DNA of 64,000 nucleotides from Aquitalea aquatilis (GCF_005155025.1 NZ_CP039731.1:1860001-1924000); one strand, 5' to 3'; positions 8,042 to 17,574 are shown, counted from the stretch's first letter. A program made the numbers and translations. The notes: a model not told the origin generated them from the letters alone.

Positions 8042-9274
8042 ATGACTAAATTTGGTGTTCATTCCGAATGCGGCAAGCTGCGTAGCGTGATGGTGTGCCG
8101 TCCGGGCCTGGCCCACAAACGTCTCACCCCCGACAACTGCCACGACCTGCTGTTCGATGACGTGATCTGGGTTGAACGCGCCCAAAAAGACCACGCCTTC
8201 ATGGTTGAGCAAATGCGTGCGCGCGGCATCCACGTGATCGAAGCCCACGACGCCCTGGCCCAAGTGCTGGACGACAAGGCCGCCCGTAGCTGGCTGCTGG
8301 ACCGCAAGGTCAAGGCCGACAATGTGGGGATCGGCATGCTGACCGACCTGCGCAGCTGGCTGGACGAAATGCCGTCTACCCAACTGGCCGAACATCTGAT
8401 CGGTGGTATTGCCAAGTTTGAACTGCCGTTTGACCCGAAAGGCCTGTTCGGCGGCTATCTGGACCAGTCCGAATTCGTCATCCCGCCGATTCCGAACAGC
8501 CTGTTCCAGCGCGACCCGTCCTGCTGGATCTATGAAGGCGTGACGCTGAACCCGATGTACTGGCCGGCTCGCCGTCAGGAAACCCTGATCCTGCAATCCA
8601 TCTACCAGCACCATCCGTACTTCGCCGGCAAGGTGAAAGTATGGTGGGGCGACTGTGACAAGAACCACGGCCCGGCCACGCTGGAAGGCGGCGATGTGAT
8701 GCCAATCGGCAACGGCGTGGTGCTCATCGGCATGGGCGAACGCACCAGCCCGCAAGCCGTGGTGCAAGTGGCCAAGAGCGTGCTGGGCAAGGAAGGCGGC
8801 GCCACCCGCGTCATCGCCTGCCAGATGCCCAAGTCGCGTGCTGCCATGCACCTGGACACCGTGTTCAGCTTCCTGGATATCGACCTGCTGTCGGTGTTCC
8901 CGGACGTGGTCAACGAAATCGTCTGCACCAGCATCTATGCCGGTGACAAGGAAGGCGAAATCCGCTTCGAACGTCACGAAGGCGTGGCCTTCACCGAAGT
9001 GGTCCGTCAGGCACTGGGCCTGAAAGAAGTGCACATCATCCAGACCGCTGGCGATGCCTACCAGCGCGAACGCGAACAATGGGATGACGGCAACAACGTG
9101 GTGGCACTGGATCGCCGCGTGGTGGTGGCCTACGACCGCAACACCCATACCAACAAGCTGATGCGTCAGCACGGTGTGGAAGTGATCGAGATTCCGGCCT
9201 CCGAACTGGGCCGTGGCCGTGGCGGTGGTCACTGCATGACCTGCCCGATCATCCGTGACGAAGTGAAGATCTAA
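8042..9274 (+). CDS. arcA: arginine deiminase
   Basis: Cytosolic enzyme of 410 residues hydrolysing arginine to citrulline and ammonia, the first step of the deiminase pathway. The catalytic cysteine is C398 in GGGHCMTCP near the C-terminus, and the FQRDPS and [10 protein letters not shown] segments supply the other active-site acids and histidine. The ATG at 8042 is preferred over an in-frame TTG six bases earlier because GAAGGAG lies at good distance. Codons strongly favour C-ending forms, as in highly expressed genes. It sits between arcD and arcB in one transcription unit. Confidence 0.98.
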   Translation: MTKFGVHSECGKLRSVMVCRPGLAHKRLTPDNCHDLLFDDVIWVERAQKDHAFMVEQMRARGIHVIEAHDALAQVLDDKAARSWLLDRKVKADNVGIGMLTDLRSWLDEMPSTQLAEHLIGGIAKFELPFDPKGLFGGYLDQSEFVIPPIPNSLFQRDPSCWIYEGVTLNPMYWPARRQETLILQSIYQHHPYFAGKVKVWWGDCDKNHGPATLEGGDVMPIGNGVVLIGMGERTSPQAVVQVAKSVLGKEGGATRVIACQMPKSRAAMHLDTVFSFLDIDLLSVFPDVVNEIVCTSIYAGDKEGEIRFERHEGVAFTEVVRQALGLKEVHIIQTAGDAYQREREQWDDGNNVVALDRRVVVAYDRNTHTNKLMRQHGVEVIEIPASELGRGRGGGHCMTCPIIRDEVKI

Positions 9275-9366
9275 GTCGCTGCACCAGCAGCAAACCAAGC
9301 ACATCAATATCGCCCGGTGGCGTTGGCCCAAGCCCGCCACCCGGCACCGAAACAAGGAGTGTTACC

Positions 9367-10377
9367 ATGGCTTTCAATCTGCGCAACCGCAATTTCCTCC
9401 GCATGCTGGACTTCACCCCGCGCGAAATCCGCTACATGCTCGATCTGGCCCGCGACCTGAAACGCGCCAAGTACACCGGCACCGAACAGCAACACCTGAA
9501 GGGCAAGAACATCGCCCTGATCTTTGAAAAGACCTCCACCCGTACCCGCTGTGCTTTCGAAGTGGCCTGCTACGACCAGGGCGCCAACGTTACCTACCTC
9601 GGACCGTCCGGCTCGCAGATCGGTATCAAGGAATCGATGAAAGACACCGCCCGCGTACTGGGCCGCATGTATGACGCCATCGAATACCGTGGTTTCGACC
9701 AAGAGATGGTCGAGAACGAACTGGCTAAATTCGCCGGCGTACCGGTTTACAACGGCCTGACCGACGAATGGCACCCCACCCAGATGCTGGCCGACGTGCT
9801 GACCATGTGGGAAAACAGCGACAAGCCGATCTCGCAAATCAGCTACACCTACCTGGGTGACGCCCGCAACAATATGGGCAACTCCCTGCTGGTAATCGGC
9901 AGCAAGCTGGGCATGGACGTGCGCATCGGCGCCCCGAAACACCTGTGGCCGACCGACGAGCTGGTAGCCGAATGCCGTGAAATCGCCGCCAAGACCGGTG
10001 CCCGCATCACCCTGACCGAAGATGCCGCCGAAGCCGTCAAGGGCACCGACTTCATCCACACCGACGTGTGGGTATCGATGGGCGAACCGGCCGAAGTCTG
10101 GGCCGAACGTATCCGCCTGCTGAAGCCTTACCAAGTGAATGCCGCGCTGATGGCTGCTGCACAGAACCCGCAAGTGAAGTTCATGCACTGCCTGCCGGCC
10201 TACCACAACAGCGAAACCAAGGTAGGCAAGGAAATTGCCGCGCAATACCCGGACCTGTCCAATGGCATTGAAGTGACCGAAGACGTGTTCGAGAGCGAAG
10301 CCTGCATTGCCTTCGAGCAAGCAGAGAACCGCATGCACACGATCAAGGCCATCCTGGTCGCCACCCTGGGTGACTGA
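9367..10377 (+). CDS. arcB: ornithine carbamoyltransferase, catabolic
   Basis: Converts citrulline and phosphate to ornithine and carbamoyl phosphate; 336 residues. The carbamoyl-phosphate loop STRTR is at residues 57-61, and the ornithine-binding HCLPA motif lies near residue 273. Length and operon position match the catabolic enzyme rather than the shorter biosynthetic ArgF. AAGGAG precedes the ATG, and codon use is like arcA. Confidence 0.97.
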   Translation: MAFNLRNRNFLRMLDFTPREIRYMLDLARDLKRAKYTGTEQQHLKGKNIALIFEKTSTRTRCAFEVACYDQGANVTYLGPSGSQIGIKESMKDTARVLGRMYDAIEYRGFDQEMVENELAKFAGVPVYNGLTDEWHPTQMLADVLTMWENSDKPISQISYTYLGDARNNMGNSLLVIGSKLGMDVRIGAPKHLWPTDELVAECREIAAKTGARITLTEDAAEAVKGTDFIHTDVWVSMGEPAEVWAERIRLLKPYQVNAALMAAAQNPQVKFMHCLPAYHNSETKVGKEIAAQYPDLSNGIEVTEDVFESEACIAFEQAENRMHTIKAILVATLGD

Positions 10378-10925
10378 ATTCCGGGCGTCTGACGGCTGCG
10401 CCTTTGCATCCCGGTGGTCGGCGCTGCGCGCTGTCCTCATGGACTTGATGTCCACTGCGGCAGCTGTGCTGCGGCGCTCACCGGCCTGCTGTGGCTCGCT
10501 CGCCAGCCACCTCGGAATGGGCAAGGTGGCAAAGCCCTGCTGCGTTGTTGCGCCGCCTTGCCGTACGACCTGTACTGTCTGCGGCGGCGCGCCTGGCAGC
10601 AGGCGCTACGCTGGCTTTGCTGCCTCGCCAGAGTGGAATCAGTCTTCAGCGACAGCGGAATGGGCAAGGTAGCAAAGCCCTACCGGATTGCCAGTCATTG
10701 AAGTCTGACAGCCACACCGTTTTACCCTCCGCGACGGCACACCCCTGAAGCCGTGGAGTGGCCCGAGATCCGGCCCCCCCTCACTCAGCCGGATCTCACC
10801 CCCATCCCGGCCCCGTCTTCCCTCGGGCAGACCGGCCACCACATCAAAAATCAGATGGACTGCCCAAGCAGGCCGTCAACGCCGCCACCCCAAGCACAGC
10901 GGGGCGGGGCAGGAAAGGAAACACC
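10378..10925. other. unusually long gap between arcB and arcC containing repeated sequence
   Basis: These 548 bp separate two genes that normally lie close together. No convincing coding frame or strong terminator was found. A 25-bp segment starting GGAATGGGCAAGGT occurs twice with one mismatch (10514-10538 and 10657-10681), and between the two lies a copy of a dispersed hairpin repeat. A GC-rich stretch before it (10440-10510) looks like a degenerate part of the same material. The remainder up to the arcC ribosome-binding site is featureless. Confidence 0.7.
10537..10610 (+). repeat. dispersed GC-rich hairpin repeat, copy A
   Basis: About 70 bp starting CTGCTGCG, with arms GCGCCGCC and GGCGGCGC around a core holding GTAC-N5-GTAC. 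A close copy follows arcC (11889-11957), and a diverged inverted copy lies at 55808-55884. The shared centre is CTGTACTGTCTGCGGCGG. Confidence 0.7.
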
Positions 10926-11870
10926 ATGCGAGTCGTCGTAGCCCTGGGCGGCAATGCCCTGCAACGTCGTGGCGAAGCCATGACCGCTGACAACCAACGC
11001 GCCAACGTCAAAGTGGCCGCCGAACAACTGGCCGCCGTCACCCGCCTGGGCCACAACCTGGTGATGTGCCACGGCAACGGCCCGCAAGTAGGCCTGTTGG
11101 GCCTGCAAAACGACGCCTATGCCCGCCACGTCGATGGCAAGGTCACTCCGTATCCGCTGGACGTACTGGGTGCGCAGACCGAAGGCATGATCGGCTACAT
11201 GATCGAACAGGAACTGGGCAATGTCCTGCCGTTCGAAGTGCCGCTGGCCACCATTCTGACCCAGACCGAAGTGGACGCAGCCGACCCGGCCTTCCAGAAC
11301 CCGACCAAGTTTGTTGGCCCGGTGTACAGCAAGGAAGAAGCCGAAGCCATGGCCGCCAGCCACGGCTGGACCGTGAAAGCCGATGGCGACTACTACCGCC
11401 GCGTGGTGCCGAGCCCGAAACCGAAGCGCATCTTCGAAATGCGCCCGATCAAATGGCTGATCGAAAAAGGCGCCGTAGTGATTGCCGCTGGCGGCGGTGG
11501 CATCCCCACCATGTACCAGGGCGACAAGCTGGTGGGCGTGGAAGCCGTGATTGACAAAGACCTGGCCTCGGCCCTGCTGGCCCGTGAAGTGGACGCAGAC
11601 TACTTCGTCATCGCCACCGACGTGAAGAGCGTGTTTGTTGGTTGGGGCACCCCGGAAGCCAAGGCCATCCGTCACGCCCACCCGGACGAAATGGACAAGC
11701 TGGGCTTTGCCGCCGGCTCGATGGGTCCGAAAGTGGAAGCCGCCTGCGAGTTTGCCCGTCTGACCGGCAAGCGTGCGGTGATTGGCGCGCTGGAAGACAT
11801 CGAGAAGATCGTGAAGGGCGAAGCCGGCACCATCATCTCGACCGAGAAGACCGGGACCGAGTGGTACTGA
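10926..11870 (+). CDS. arcC: carbamate kinase
   Basis: Transfers phosphate from carbamoyl phosphate to ADP, the ATP-yielding last step of arginine fermentation; 314 residues. It begins [17 protein letters not shown], the amino-acid kinase fold signature, and has AAGGGGIPT in mid-protein. The open frame extends 56 codons upstream, but AGGAAAGGAA just before 10926 and family length fix the start here. The 548-bp gap after arcB raises the question whether it is transcribed with arcDAB or partly uncoupled. Confidence 0.97.
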   Translation: MRVVVALGGNALQRRGEAMTADNQRANVKVAAEQLAAVTRLGHNLVMCHGNGPQVGLLGLQNDAYARHVDGKVTPYPLDVLGAQTEGMIGYMIEQELGNVLPFEVPLATILTQTEVDAADPAFQNPTKFVGPVYSKEEAEAMAASHGWTVKADGDYYRRVVPSPKPKRIFEMRPIKWLIEKGAVVIAAGGGGIPTMYQGDKLVGVEAVIDKDLASALLAREVDADYFVIATDVKSVFVGWGTPEAKAIRHAHPDEMDKLGFAAGSMGPKVEAACEFARLTGKRAVIGALEDIEKIVKGEAGTIISTEKTGTEWY

Positions 11871-11888
11871 GCTAGGGCGCTAAAACAC

Positions 11889-11957
11889 CTGCTGCTGCGT
11901 TGCGCCGCCTTGCCGTACTGCTTGTACTGTCTGCGGCGGCGCGCCTGGCATCAGGCG
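11889..11957 (+). repeat. dispersed GC-rich hairpin repeat, copy B
   Basis: Starts 19 bp after the arcC stop. It is nearly identical to copy A between arcB and arcC, with a 3-base deletion (TTG) and a few substitutions; the self-complementary CGCCGCC/GGCGGCG arms are kept. The two copies therefore bracket arcC. Confidence 0.7.
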
Positions 11958-11972
11958 TTTTACGTGTAGTGC

Positions 11973-11998
11973 ACAAGGGCTGCCATGGCAGCCCTTGT
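11973..11998. terminator. perfect 12-bp inverted repeat, probable arc operon terminator
   Basis: ACAAGGGCTGCC and GGCAGCCCTTGT meet around an AT centre. Only a weak T run follows (TTGTTG). It lies between the converging arcC and patatin-like genes, so it may end both transcripts. Confidence 0.55.
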
Positions 11999-12016
11999 TG
12001 CATTCGCGCGGCAGAA

Positions 12017-13054
12017 TCAGGCGAGTCCCAGTTCCGCGGCATGGTCATGGCACAGTGCCAGACCGGCGGAGTAGCCTGCCTGGTACATCTGCGACAGATT
12101 GGAGTAAGACCAGTCCAGCTCCTGCTCGCGTTGCGCGGGGCTGATGAACTGGTCATATGCTACGCGCAGCAACTGGGTGCGCGGCTTGCCGTCGGCATCC
12201 TTGTTATGGATTGCTTCGAACAGTTTCAGATCGTCGCGGGCAATTTCGGTCAGCGGGGTGATGATGGACTGCACCCAGGCATCGTACAGATCGCGTGGCG
12301 GATGCAGCAGCTGTTCGCTGCCCAGCACATCAAAGACCACCGTGGTGTCGATATGCGGGTGGTCCTGGAACAGGCGCTTGAAGTTGAGGGTATCGATGGC
12401 CGCACCCTCGATATAGTAGTCGCCATCCAGCAAGTAGGGCGGGTAGATCAGCGGAAAAGACAGCGCTGCCAGAAAGTGTTCGTGGGTGATCTGCTGCTTG
12501 TCCCAGCACTCCATGCGCTTGCGGCTGAGGTTGTAGGCATTCAGATAGAACTGTGGCTTGAGGCTGGCCAGCTTGCTGAAATCGACTACCTGGTCGATGA
12601 ACGGCACATGGGCACACAAGCCCTTGCTCTGCGCGGTCAGGTCGCTGGGGCAGAGGCTGGCCATCAGCCAGTTACTCCAGTCGGCGGCCAATCGCTGCAG
12701 TGGCCCCCGGTCGGCCTGGGCCTGGATGGCCTGCAGTACCGGATTGGCTTGCTGCCATTGGCGCCAGATGTCTGCCAGCGGGCCGGGTTTGTTGAATACC
12801 TTGAAATTGACCGGGAAAGCGGAGTACAGCGCATCGGCCACCCCCATGTCGGCCAGCTTTTCCAGCGCGCTTTTGGCGTCCTGGCCCCTGGCTGCGGCAT
12901 AGAGCAAGCCAACTATCGCTCCTGCCCCCGAGGTGGAAATGATGTCAAACTCAACGCCCGCTTCGATAAAGGCTACTAGCGAACCTGCCATCAGGGTGGC
13001 ATTGGGTGCGCCACCACCCAGTACCAGCGCCAGCGATTTCTTTTTGGAGTGCAT
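12017..13054 (-). CDS. patatin-like phospholipase family protein with atypical active site
   Basis: Protein of 345 residues with a patatin-type fold signature. The oxyanion-hole motif GGGAPN is at residues 13-18, and the region where patatins carry the nucleophile GxSxG reads ISTSGAG at 39-45, so the usual glycine two residues before the serine is missing. The DG[G/A] catalytic aspartate motif appears as LLDGDYYIEGA around D210. No signal peptide is seen. Hydrolase activity is therefore uncertain. It converges on the arc operon and stands alone; the upstream gap is shared with padR. The ATG at 13054 has GGAA upstream. Confidence 0.8.
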   Translation of the reverse strand: MHSKKKSLALVLGGGAPNATLMAGSLVAFIEAGVEFDIISTSGAGAIVGLLYAAARGQDAKSALEKLADMGVADALYSAFPVNFKVFNKPGPLADIWRQWQQANPVLQAIQAQADRGPLQRLAADWSNWLMASLCPSDLTAQSKGLCAHVPFIDQVVDFSKLASLKPQFYLNAYNLSRKRMECWDKQQITHEHFLAALSFPLIYPPYLLDGDYYIEGAAIDTLNFKRLFQDHPHIDTTVVFDVLGSEQLLHPPRDLYDAWVQSIITPLTEIARDDLKLFEAIHNKDADGKPRTQLLRVAYDQFISPAQREQELDWSYSNLSQMYQAGYSAGLALCHDHAAELGLA

Positions 13055-13184
13055 GCTTGTGATTCCGGGTGATGATCTGTCAGGAATTATGCTTTATGGA
13101 TGATGAATTTACTTATTGCATAGTAAAAAATTTAAATTCACATCGTCAGTGATTCGGTGACCACCACTACGTGGTTTTACCATG

Positions 13185-13267
13185 TACCTTGTAATGCATA
13201 GTAGTTGGGAATAATATCCGGCTTGTTCTTGCATCTGGCACGCCTATCTACCGTGTAATGCAAGGTA
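13185..13267 (+). promoter_or_regulatory. pair of 19-bp repeated sites upstream of padR, candidate autoregulatory operators
   Basis: TACCTTGTAATGCATAGTA (13185-13203) and TACCGTGTAATGCAAGGTA (13249-13267) agree at 16 of 19 bases and lie 64 bp apart, the second only 13 bp from the padR start. The second has outer TACC/GGTA symmetry. PadR regulators commonly repress their own promoters; the link is inferred. Confidence 0.45.
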
Positions 13268-13280
13268 TGGGAGTCTGACC

Positions 13281-13619
13281 ATGAAAACGCAGTTGAAAAA
13301 GGGCACGTTGGACATGTGCGTGCTGGCGGCACTGGCAGCGGGTGACAGCTATGCCTACGAACTGGTAAGCATTTTGTCGCGCAGCATGGAGGTAAGCGAA
13401 GGCACCATGTACCCGCTGATGCGCCGGCTGCAGGCCGAGGCATGGGTTTCCACTTATCTGGTGGAATCGGCCAGCGGGCCTTCACGTAAGTACTACACCT
13501 TAACCGTTGAAGGGCGGCGACAGTTAGTGCTAATGCAGCAGGAATGGCAGGAGTTCGTTACTGATGTGAACAGTGTGTTGCAACTGGCCGCAGGCCGGGC
13601 CAAGGGAGAAACAGCATGA
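13281..13619 (+). CDS. PadR-family transcriptional regulator
   Basis: DNA-binding protein of 112 residues with the PadR winged helix. The start MKTQLKKGTLDMCVLAAL, the wing EGTMYPLMRRLQAEAWV, and GPSRKYYTLTVEGRRQL are all diagnostic. It is a short (subfamily 2) member with a single C-terminal helix for dimerisation. GGGAG precedes the ATG. Its stop overlaps the next start by 4 bp (ATGA), so it is translationally coupled to the HAAS-domain membrane protein. This pairing is common and usually means the regulator controls the membrane protein. Confidence 0.92.
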   Translation: MKTQLKKGTLDMCVLAALAAGDSYAYELVSILSRSMEVSEGTMYPLMRRLQAEAWVSTYLVESASGPSRKYYTLTVEGRRQLVLMQQEWQEFVTDVNSVLQLAAGRAKGETA

Positions 13620-14446
13620 AGCAGCAGGAATTCATCGAACAATTGCAGGATGCTTTGTCACGGCTGCCGGAAGGGGAGAGGCAAGACATCATTGCTGATT
13701 ATCAGGAGTATTTCCGTGATGGCCTGGCGGCCGGCCGCAGCGACGCGGACATTGCAGCTGCCCTGGGTGATCCGCACCAGCTGGCGCGGGAACTGATGGC
13801 GCGTCATCACATGGCGCGCTGGGAGAGCCGCAAGAGCTTCGGCAACCTGTTTGCCGTGGTGGGAGCCATTGCTGGCCTGGGTTTTCTCAATTTCATGCTG
13901 GCCATTCCCTTCCTGTTCTATCTGTGGCTGCTGACCATGGCGGCACTGGCTGCTACCGGCATCCTGATCGGTGGAGTGATGTTGTTCGGCACGTTGGCAT
14001 GCAATGAGCTGTTTGCTTGGCCGGCCCTGCATGAGGCACGAGACATGCGAGCGGTCTGGTCCGTATTTGAGCAAGGTGGTCCGACGGGTAATATCCATAT
14101 TCGTGGCAGTCATGGCGAAAAGGTGGATGTGGTGCGTGATGCTTCCTCCGGGCAGGCCCGCATCAACATACAGTCCAGCGGTGGCACGGTCAGCTTGGAG
14201 CGTAATGCTAGCGATGCCACCGGTCAGTTGCGCATCGAAGACGAAGAAGGGCGGGTGGATATTGATGCGCTGGATTGGGGCTTTAGTCGCAAGGGGGCCT
14301 GGATTGCCAGCGTAGTCATGATATTGCTGGGTGGTGGTGGGGTGTTCCTGTGTTATCTGCTGGCGCGCTGGACTTGGCGTGGTCTGCTTTCCTATGGCCG
14401 TTATCAGTTGGGCTTGCTGGATAAGGCTAGGAGACTGGATAGTTGA
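13616..14446 (+). CDS. DUF1700 / HAAS-domain membrane protein
   Basis: Protein of 276 residues. The N-terminal HAAS helical domain (about 1-65, with ADYQEYFRDGLAAGRSDADI) is the part that in this family accompanies PadR regulators. Two hydrophobic hairpin segments lie near 78-130, a beta-rich extracytoplasmic or cytoplasmic segment covers about 145-215 (repeated short G/S-containing strands), and a last membrane helix is near 225-250. Function is unknown; relatives are linked to envelope stress or lipid-domain control. It is coupled to padR and ends just before a bidirectional terminator. Confidence 0.82.
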   Translation: MKQQEFIEQLQDALSRLPEGERQDIIADYQEYFRDGLAAGRSDADIAAALGDPHQLARELMARHHMARWESRKSFGNLFAVVGAIAGLGFLNFMLAIPFLFYLWLLTMAALAATGILIGGVMLFGTLACNELFAWPALHEARDMRAVWSVFEQGGPTGNIHIRGSHGEKVDVVRDASSGQARINIQSSGGTVSLERNASDATGQLRIEDEEGRVDIDALDWGFSRKGAWIASVVMILLGGGGVFLCYLLARWTWRGLLSYGRYQLGLLDKARRLDS

Positions 14447-14467
14447 GTCCTTGCATTGTCATAGGTA

Positions 14468-14493
14468 AAAACGGACCCCGTGAGGTCCGTTTT
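14468..14493. terminator. bidirectional intrinsic terminator
   Basis: AAAACGGACC and GGTCCGTTTT form a 10-bp stem with loop CCGTGA between the converging HAAS-protein and apt genes. Confidence 0.85.
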
Positions 14494-14521
14494 GTATGGA
14501 TGTGGTGTTGCAGTATCTGAC

Positions 14522-15079
14522 TCAGTGCCCTTCATAAGAACAGACAGTGAACACATCCAGGCCGGCATCGCGAATCAGCTGGCCGCCGCCCAGTTCGGGC
14601 AGTTCGATGATGGTGGCGGCTTCCAGTACGTTCGCCCCCAGCTTTTTCAGCAGATTGTAGCCGGCCATCATGGTGCCGCCGGTGGCAATGAGGTCGTCGA
14701 TCAGAATCACCCGGTCGCCCGCCTTGCAGGCATCGGTATGAATCTCCACCGTGGCGTTGCCATATTCCAGCTCGTATTCCTCCGCCACCGTGGTAAAGGG
14801 CAGCTTGCCCTTTTTGCGGATGGGCACGAAGCCGACATTCAGCTCGTAAGCCAGTACCGAGCCAATGATGAAGCCACGGGCATCCAGGCCGGCAATCAGG
14901 TCCACTTCTTCCAGCATGTAGCGATGAACATAAATGTCGATCAGCATGCGGAAGGTCTTGGGGTTTTGCAGCAGCGGGGTGATGTCGCGGAACATCACGC
15001 CCTGGCTGGGCCAGTTGGGCACGGTGCGGATCCAGCCCTTGAGGTAGCTGGAGTAGTCGAGATTGCTGAGATTTTCCAT
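14522..15079 (-). CDS. apt: adenine phosphoribosyltransferase
   Basis: Purine-salvage enzyme joining adenine to PRPP to give AMP; 185 residues, cytosolic. The PRPP-binding motif [14 protein letters not shown] is present, and the N-terminal segment [15 protein letters not shown] is typical. Codons immediately upstream show no strong Shine-Dalgarno. The purine permease gene lies upstream on the same strand with a terminator between, so the two form a functional pair but probably separate transcripts. Confidence 0.96.
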   Translation of the reverse strand: MENLSNLDYSSYLKGWIRTVPNWPSQGVMFRDITPLLQNPKTFRMLIDIYVHRYMLEEVDLIAGLDARGFIIGSVLAYELNVGFVPIRKKGKLPFTTVAEEYELEYGNATVEIHTDACKAGDRVILIDDLIATGGTMMAGYNLLKKLGANVLEAATIIELPELGGGQLIRDAGLDVFTVCSYEGH

Positions 15080-15130
15080 GGCGCTATTGTACTTTCAAAT
15101 GAAGCGAGCGTGTTTGGCTGCGCTGAAAGT

Positions 15131-15160
15131 AAAAAGGCCCGCCGCAACAAGCGGCAGGCC
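15131..15160 (-). terminator. intrinsic terminator of the purine permease gene
   Basis: Read on the minus strand, GGCCTGCCGC pairs with GCGGCGGGCC across a TTGTT loop with one mismatch, followed by TTTTT. Confidence 0.75.
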
Positions 15161-15179
15161 CTGTATTGCCCGATGTCGA

Positions 15180-16478
15180 TCAGGCGAAGAAAGCCAGCTT
15201 GAAGATCCACAGCGCGGCAATCACCAGCACGGCCGGTTTCAGGTCGGCAAAGCGGCCAGCCAGAATCTTGATCACAGCATAGCTGATGAAACCGAAAGCA
15301 ATGCCATCGGCAATCGAGAAGGTAAACGGCATGGCCAGTGCAGTCATCACCGCAGGGGCGGACTCGGTCAGGTCGTTCCATTCGATTTCTGCCAGACCGC
15401 GCGCCATCAGCACGGCGACGTAGCACAGTGCCGGTGCAGTAGCGTAGGCCGGTACGGTCTTGGCCAGCGGGGATACCCACAGGCAAGCCAGGAACAGGAT
15501 GGCCACGACGATGGCGGTCAGGCCGGTGCGACCACCCACGGCGGTGCCGGCAGCGGATTCGATATAGGCAGTGGTGGAGGAGGTGCCCATCACGGCACCA
15601 GCGGTGATGGCAATGGAGTCGGCCAGCAGGGCGCGCTTCAGGCGCGGCAGCTTGCCATCCTTGTCCAGCAGGCCGGCGCGATGCGATACGCCTACCAGAG
15701 TGCCGGTGGTGTCAAACAGATCGACAAAGAAGAATACGAAGATCACGCCAACCAGGCCGGCATTCATGGCGCCGTGCAGGTCCATGGCCATATAGGTGGG
15801 GGCCATGCTCGGCACCGGAGCGAAGATGCCTTCGAACTTGGACAGGCCAAATACGATGGACAGCACGGTGACAATCAGGATGCCGATGATGATGGAGCCC
15901 GGTACCTTGCGGTATTCCAGTGCCACGATCAGGAAGAAACCCAGAATCGCCAGCAGAGTGGTCGGATTGTGGATGTCACCCAGCGTCAGGTAGGTGGCCG
16001 GATGCGGAGCAATCACGCCGGCATTCTTCAGTGCGATGATAGCCAGGAACATGCCGACACCGGCGGAAATGGCAAACTTCAGCGAACGCGGAATGGCGTT
16101 GACGATGGCTTCGCGCACCTTGAACAAGCTGACAGCCAGGAAGACCAGGCCGGAAATGAATACCGCACCCAGTGCCGCTTGCCAGGGGATCCCCATGCCC
16201 TTGACCACGCTGAAGGTGAAGTAGGCATTCAGGCCCATGCCAGGCGCCAGAGCGATCGGGTAGTTGGCTACCAGGCCCATGATGGCGGTGCCCAGTGCTG
16301 CAGCCAGGCAGGTCGCCACGAATACGGCATTCAGGTCCATGCCGGTAGCCGACAGGATCAGCGGATTGACCAGTACGATATAAGCCATGGTCAGAAAGGT
16401 TGTGAAGCCGGCGATGACTTCGGTTCTCACCGAAGTGCCGTGTTCCCTCAGCTTGAAAAAGCTTTCCAGTAGTTGCAT
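15180..16478 (-). CDS. AzgA/PurP-type adenine-hypoxanthine permease (NCS2)
   Basis: Inner-membrane purine:proton symporter of 432 residues. It starts MQLLESFFKLREHGTSVRTEVIAGFTTF-like, has the TMAYIVLVNPLIL segment typical of the AzgA branch, and about 13 or 14 hydrophobic segments. The open frame runs 29 codons further up, but the ATG at 16478 has GGAG upstream and matches family N-termini. Next to apt it suggests uptake and salvage of adenine, hypoxanthine or guanine; the exact base cannot be told. Confidence 0.9.
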   Translation of the reverse strand: MQLLESFFKLREHGTSVRTEVIAGFTTFLTMAYIVLVNPLILSATGMDLNAVFVATCLAAALGTAIMGLVANYPIALAPGMGLNAYFTFSVVKGMGIPWQAALGAVFISGLVFLAVSLFKVREAIVNAIPRSLKFAISAGVGMFLAIIALKNAGVIAPHPATYLTLGDIHNPTTLLAILGFFLIVALEYRKVPGSIIIGILIVTVLSIVFGLSKFEGIFAPVPSMAPTYMAMDLHGAMNAGLVGVIFVFFFVDLFDTTGTLVGVSHRAGLLDKDGKLPRLKRALLADSIAITAGAVMGTSSTTAYIESAAGTAVGGRTGLTAIVVAILFLACLWVSPLAKTVPAYATAPALCYVAVLMARGLAEIEWNDLTESAPAVMTALAMPFTFSIADGIAFGFISYAVIKILAGRFADLKPAVLVIAALWIFKLAFFA

Positions 16479-16646
16479 GACAGAGATGCTCCGAGCCTTA
16501 GTTATGATTTGGTTAAGACGCGGGATTTTACTTCGGTGTGAAGACAAACACCTAAATCTTGACATGAAGATACTTTTACCCTTAACCGGAAATGCACTCT
16601 GTGGTATTCTGAAAAATTACCCTTTCTTTGGCAGGAAGCTCGATTG

Positions 16647-17276
16647 ATGACCAAAGCAGTCGGGAACATCTATATCGTGGTGGCACCTTCCGGCGCGGGC
16701 AAAACCTCGCTGGTGGCGGCTTTGCTGCAGGCAGAGCCAACCGTTGAGCTGTCCGTTTCCTACACCACGCGCCCTGCGCGCACGGGTGAGGTGGATGGCC
16801 AGCATTACCACTTTGTCGGGCATGCCGAATTTCAGGCCATGATCGAAGGCCAGGACTTCCTGGAGTATGCCGAGGTATACGGCAATTTTTATGGCACCAG
16901 CGTGCGCTGGCTGCAAAGCCGGCTGGAGCAGGGCCGCGACATCTTGCTGGAAATCGACTGGCAGGGTGCCGAGCAGGTGCGCAAGGTATTCCCGGAGGCG
17001 ATCGGCATTTTCATTCTGCCGCCTTCCATCGAAGAGCTGGAGCGCCGCCTGCGTGGCCGTGGTACCGACAGCGAAGAAGTGATTCTGCGTCGTCTGGCTT
17101 CGGCCCGTTCCGAAATCGACAAGGTAGCCGAATACGACTACATCGTGGTCAATGACGATTTCGAACGCGCCAAAGGTGATCTGGTCAGCATTTTCCGCGC
17201 ACGCCGCCTGCGTGCGGCAGTGCAAACCCTGCGACTGGCGCCGGCGCTGGCCCGCATGGGCGTGCAGCACGACTAG
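16647..17276 (+). CDS. gmk: guanylate kinase
   Basis: Phosphorylates GMP to GDP; 209 residues. The P-loop [13 protein letters not shown] lies near the N-terminus (about residues 10-22) and is followed by [19 protein letters not shown] for GMP binding. ATG 16647 is preferred over an in-frame TTG three bases earlier since AGGAAG is well placed. It leads the gmk-rpoZ-spoT arrangement widely conserved in proteobacteria, which links guanine nucleotides to the stringent response. Confidence 0.97.
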   Translation: MTKAVGNIYIVVAPSGAGKTSLVAALLQAEPTVELSVSYTTRPARTGEVDGQHYHFVGHAEFQAMIEGQDFLEYAEVYGNFYGTSVRWLQSRLEQGRDILLEIDWQGAEQVRKVFPEAIGIFILPPSIEELERRLRGRGTDSEEVILRRLASARSEIDKVAEYDYIVVNDDFERAKGDLVSIFRARRLRAAVQTLRLAPALARMGVQHD

Positions 17277-17282
17277 CACGCA

Positions 17283-17319
17283 TTGGTTGCTCCGGCAAAA
17301 CTCGATATAGTTATCCACA
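17283..17319 (+). promoter_or_regulatory. candidate rpoZ-spoT promoter overlapped by a consensus DnaA box
   Basis: TTGGTT (17283-17288), a 17-bp spacer and TATAGT (17306-17311) form a reasonable sigma-70 promoter. TTATCCACA, an exact DnaA-box consensus, occupies 17311-17319 and overlaps the last base of the -10. DnaA binding here would be expected to hinder initiation. Functional relevance is inferred. Confidence 0.4.
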
Positions 17320-17344
17320 TCGCGCAATTTACGAAAGAAATCAG

Positions 17345-17551
17345 ATGGCACGTATTACCGTAGATGATTGCCTGGATCGCATCCAGAACCGTTTTGACCT
17401 GACTCTGGCCGCAGCCTATCGCGCCCGTCAGGTTGCCTCCGGCGCAACTTCCTTCGTGGATGCCGGCCGTCACAAGCCCACTGTTGTTGCGCTGCGCGAA
17501 ATCGCTGCCGGCCATGTAGGCAAGGAAGTTCTCACCCGTAGCAAGAGCTGA
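17345..17551 (+). CDS. rpoZ: RNA polymerase omega subunit
   Basis: A 68-residue subunit that helps assemble the beta-prime subunit and carries part of a ppGpp site in proteobacteria. It begins [19 protein letters not shown] and keeps the conserved AAAYRARQ region. Its stop lies 23 bp before spoT. Confidence 0.97.
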   Translation: MARITVDDCLDRIQNRFDLTLAAAYRARQVASGATSFVDAGRHKPTVVALREIAAGHVGKEVLTRSKS

Positions 17552-17574
17552 TCAGGGTGCAGGCGGAGCGACAC

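Noticed and set aside
7979-9355. Minus-strand open frame of 458 codons opposite arcA
   Set aside because: arcA is certain; the antisense frame follows its codon bias and resembles no protein.
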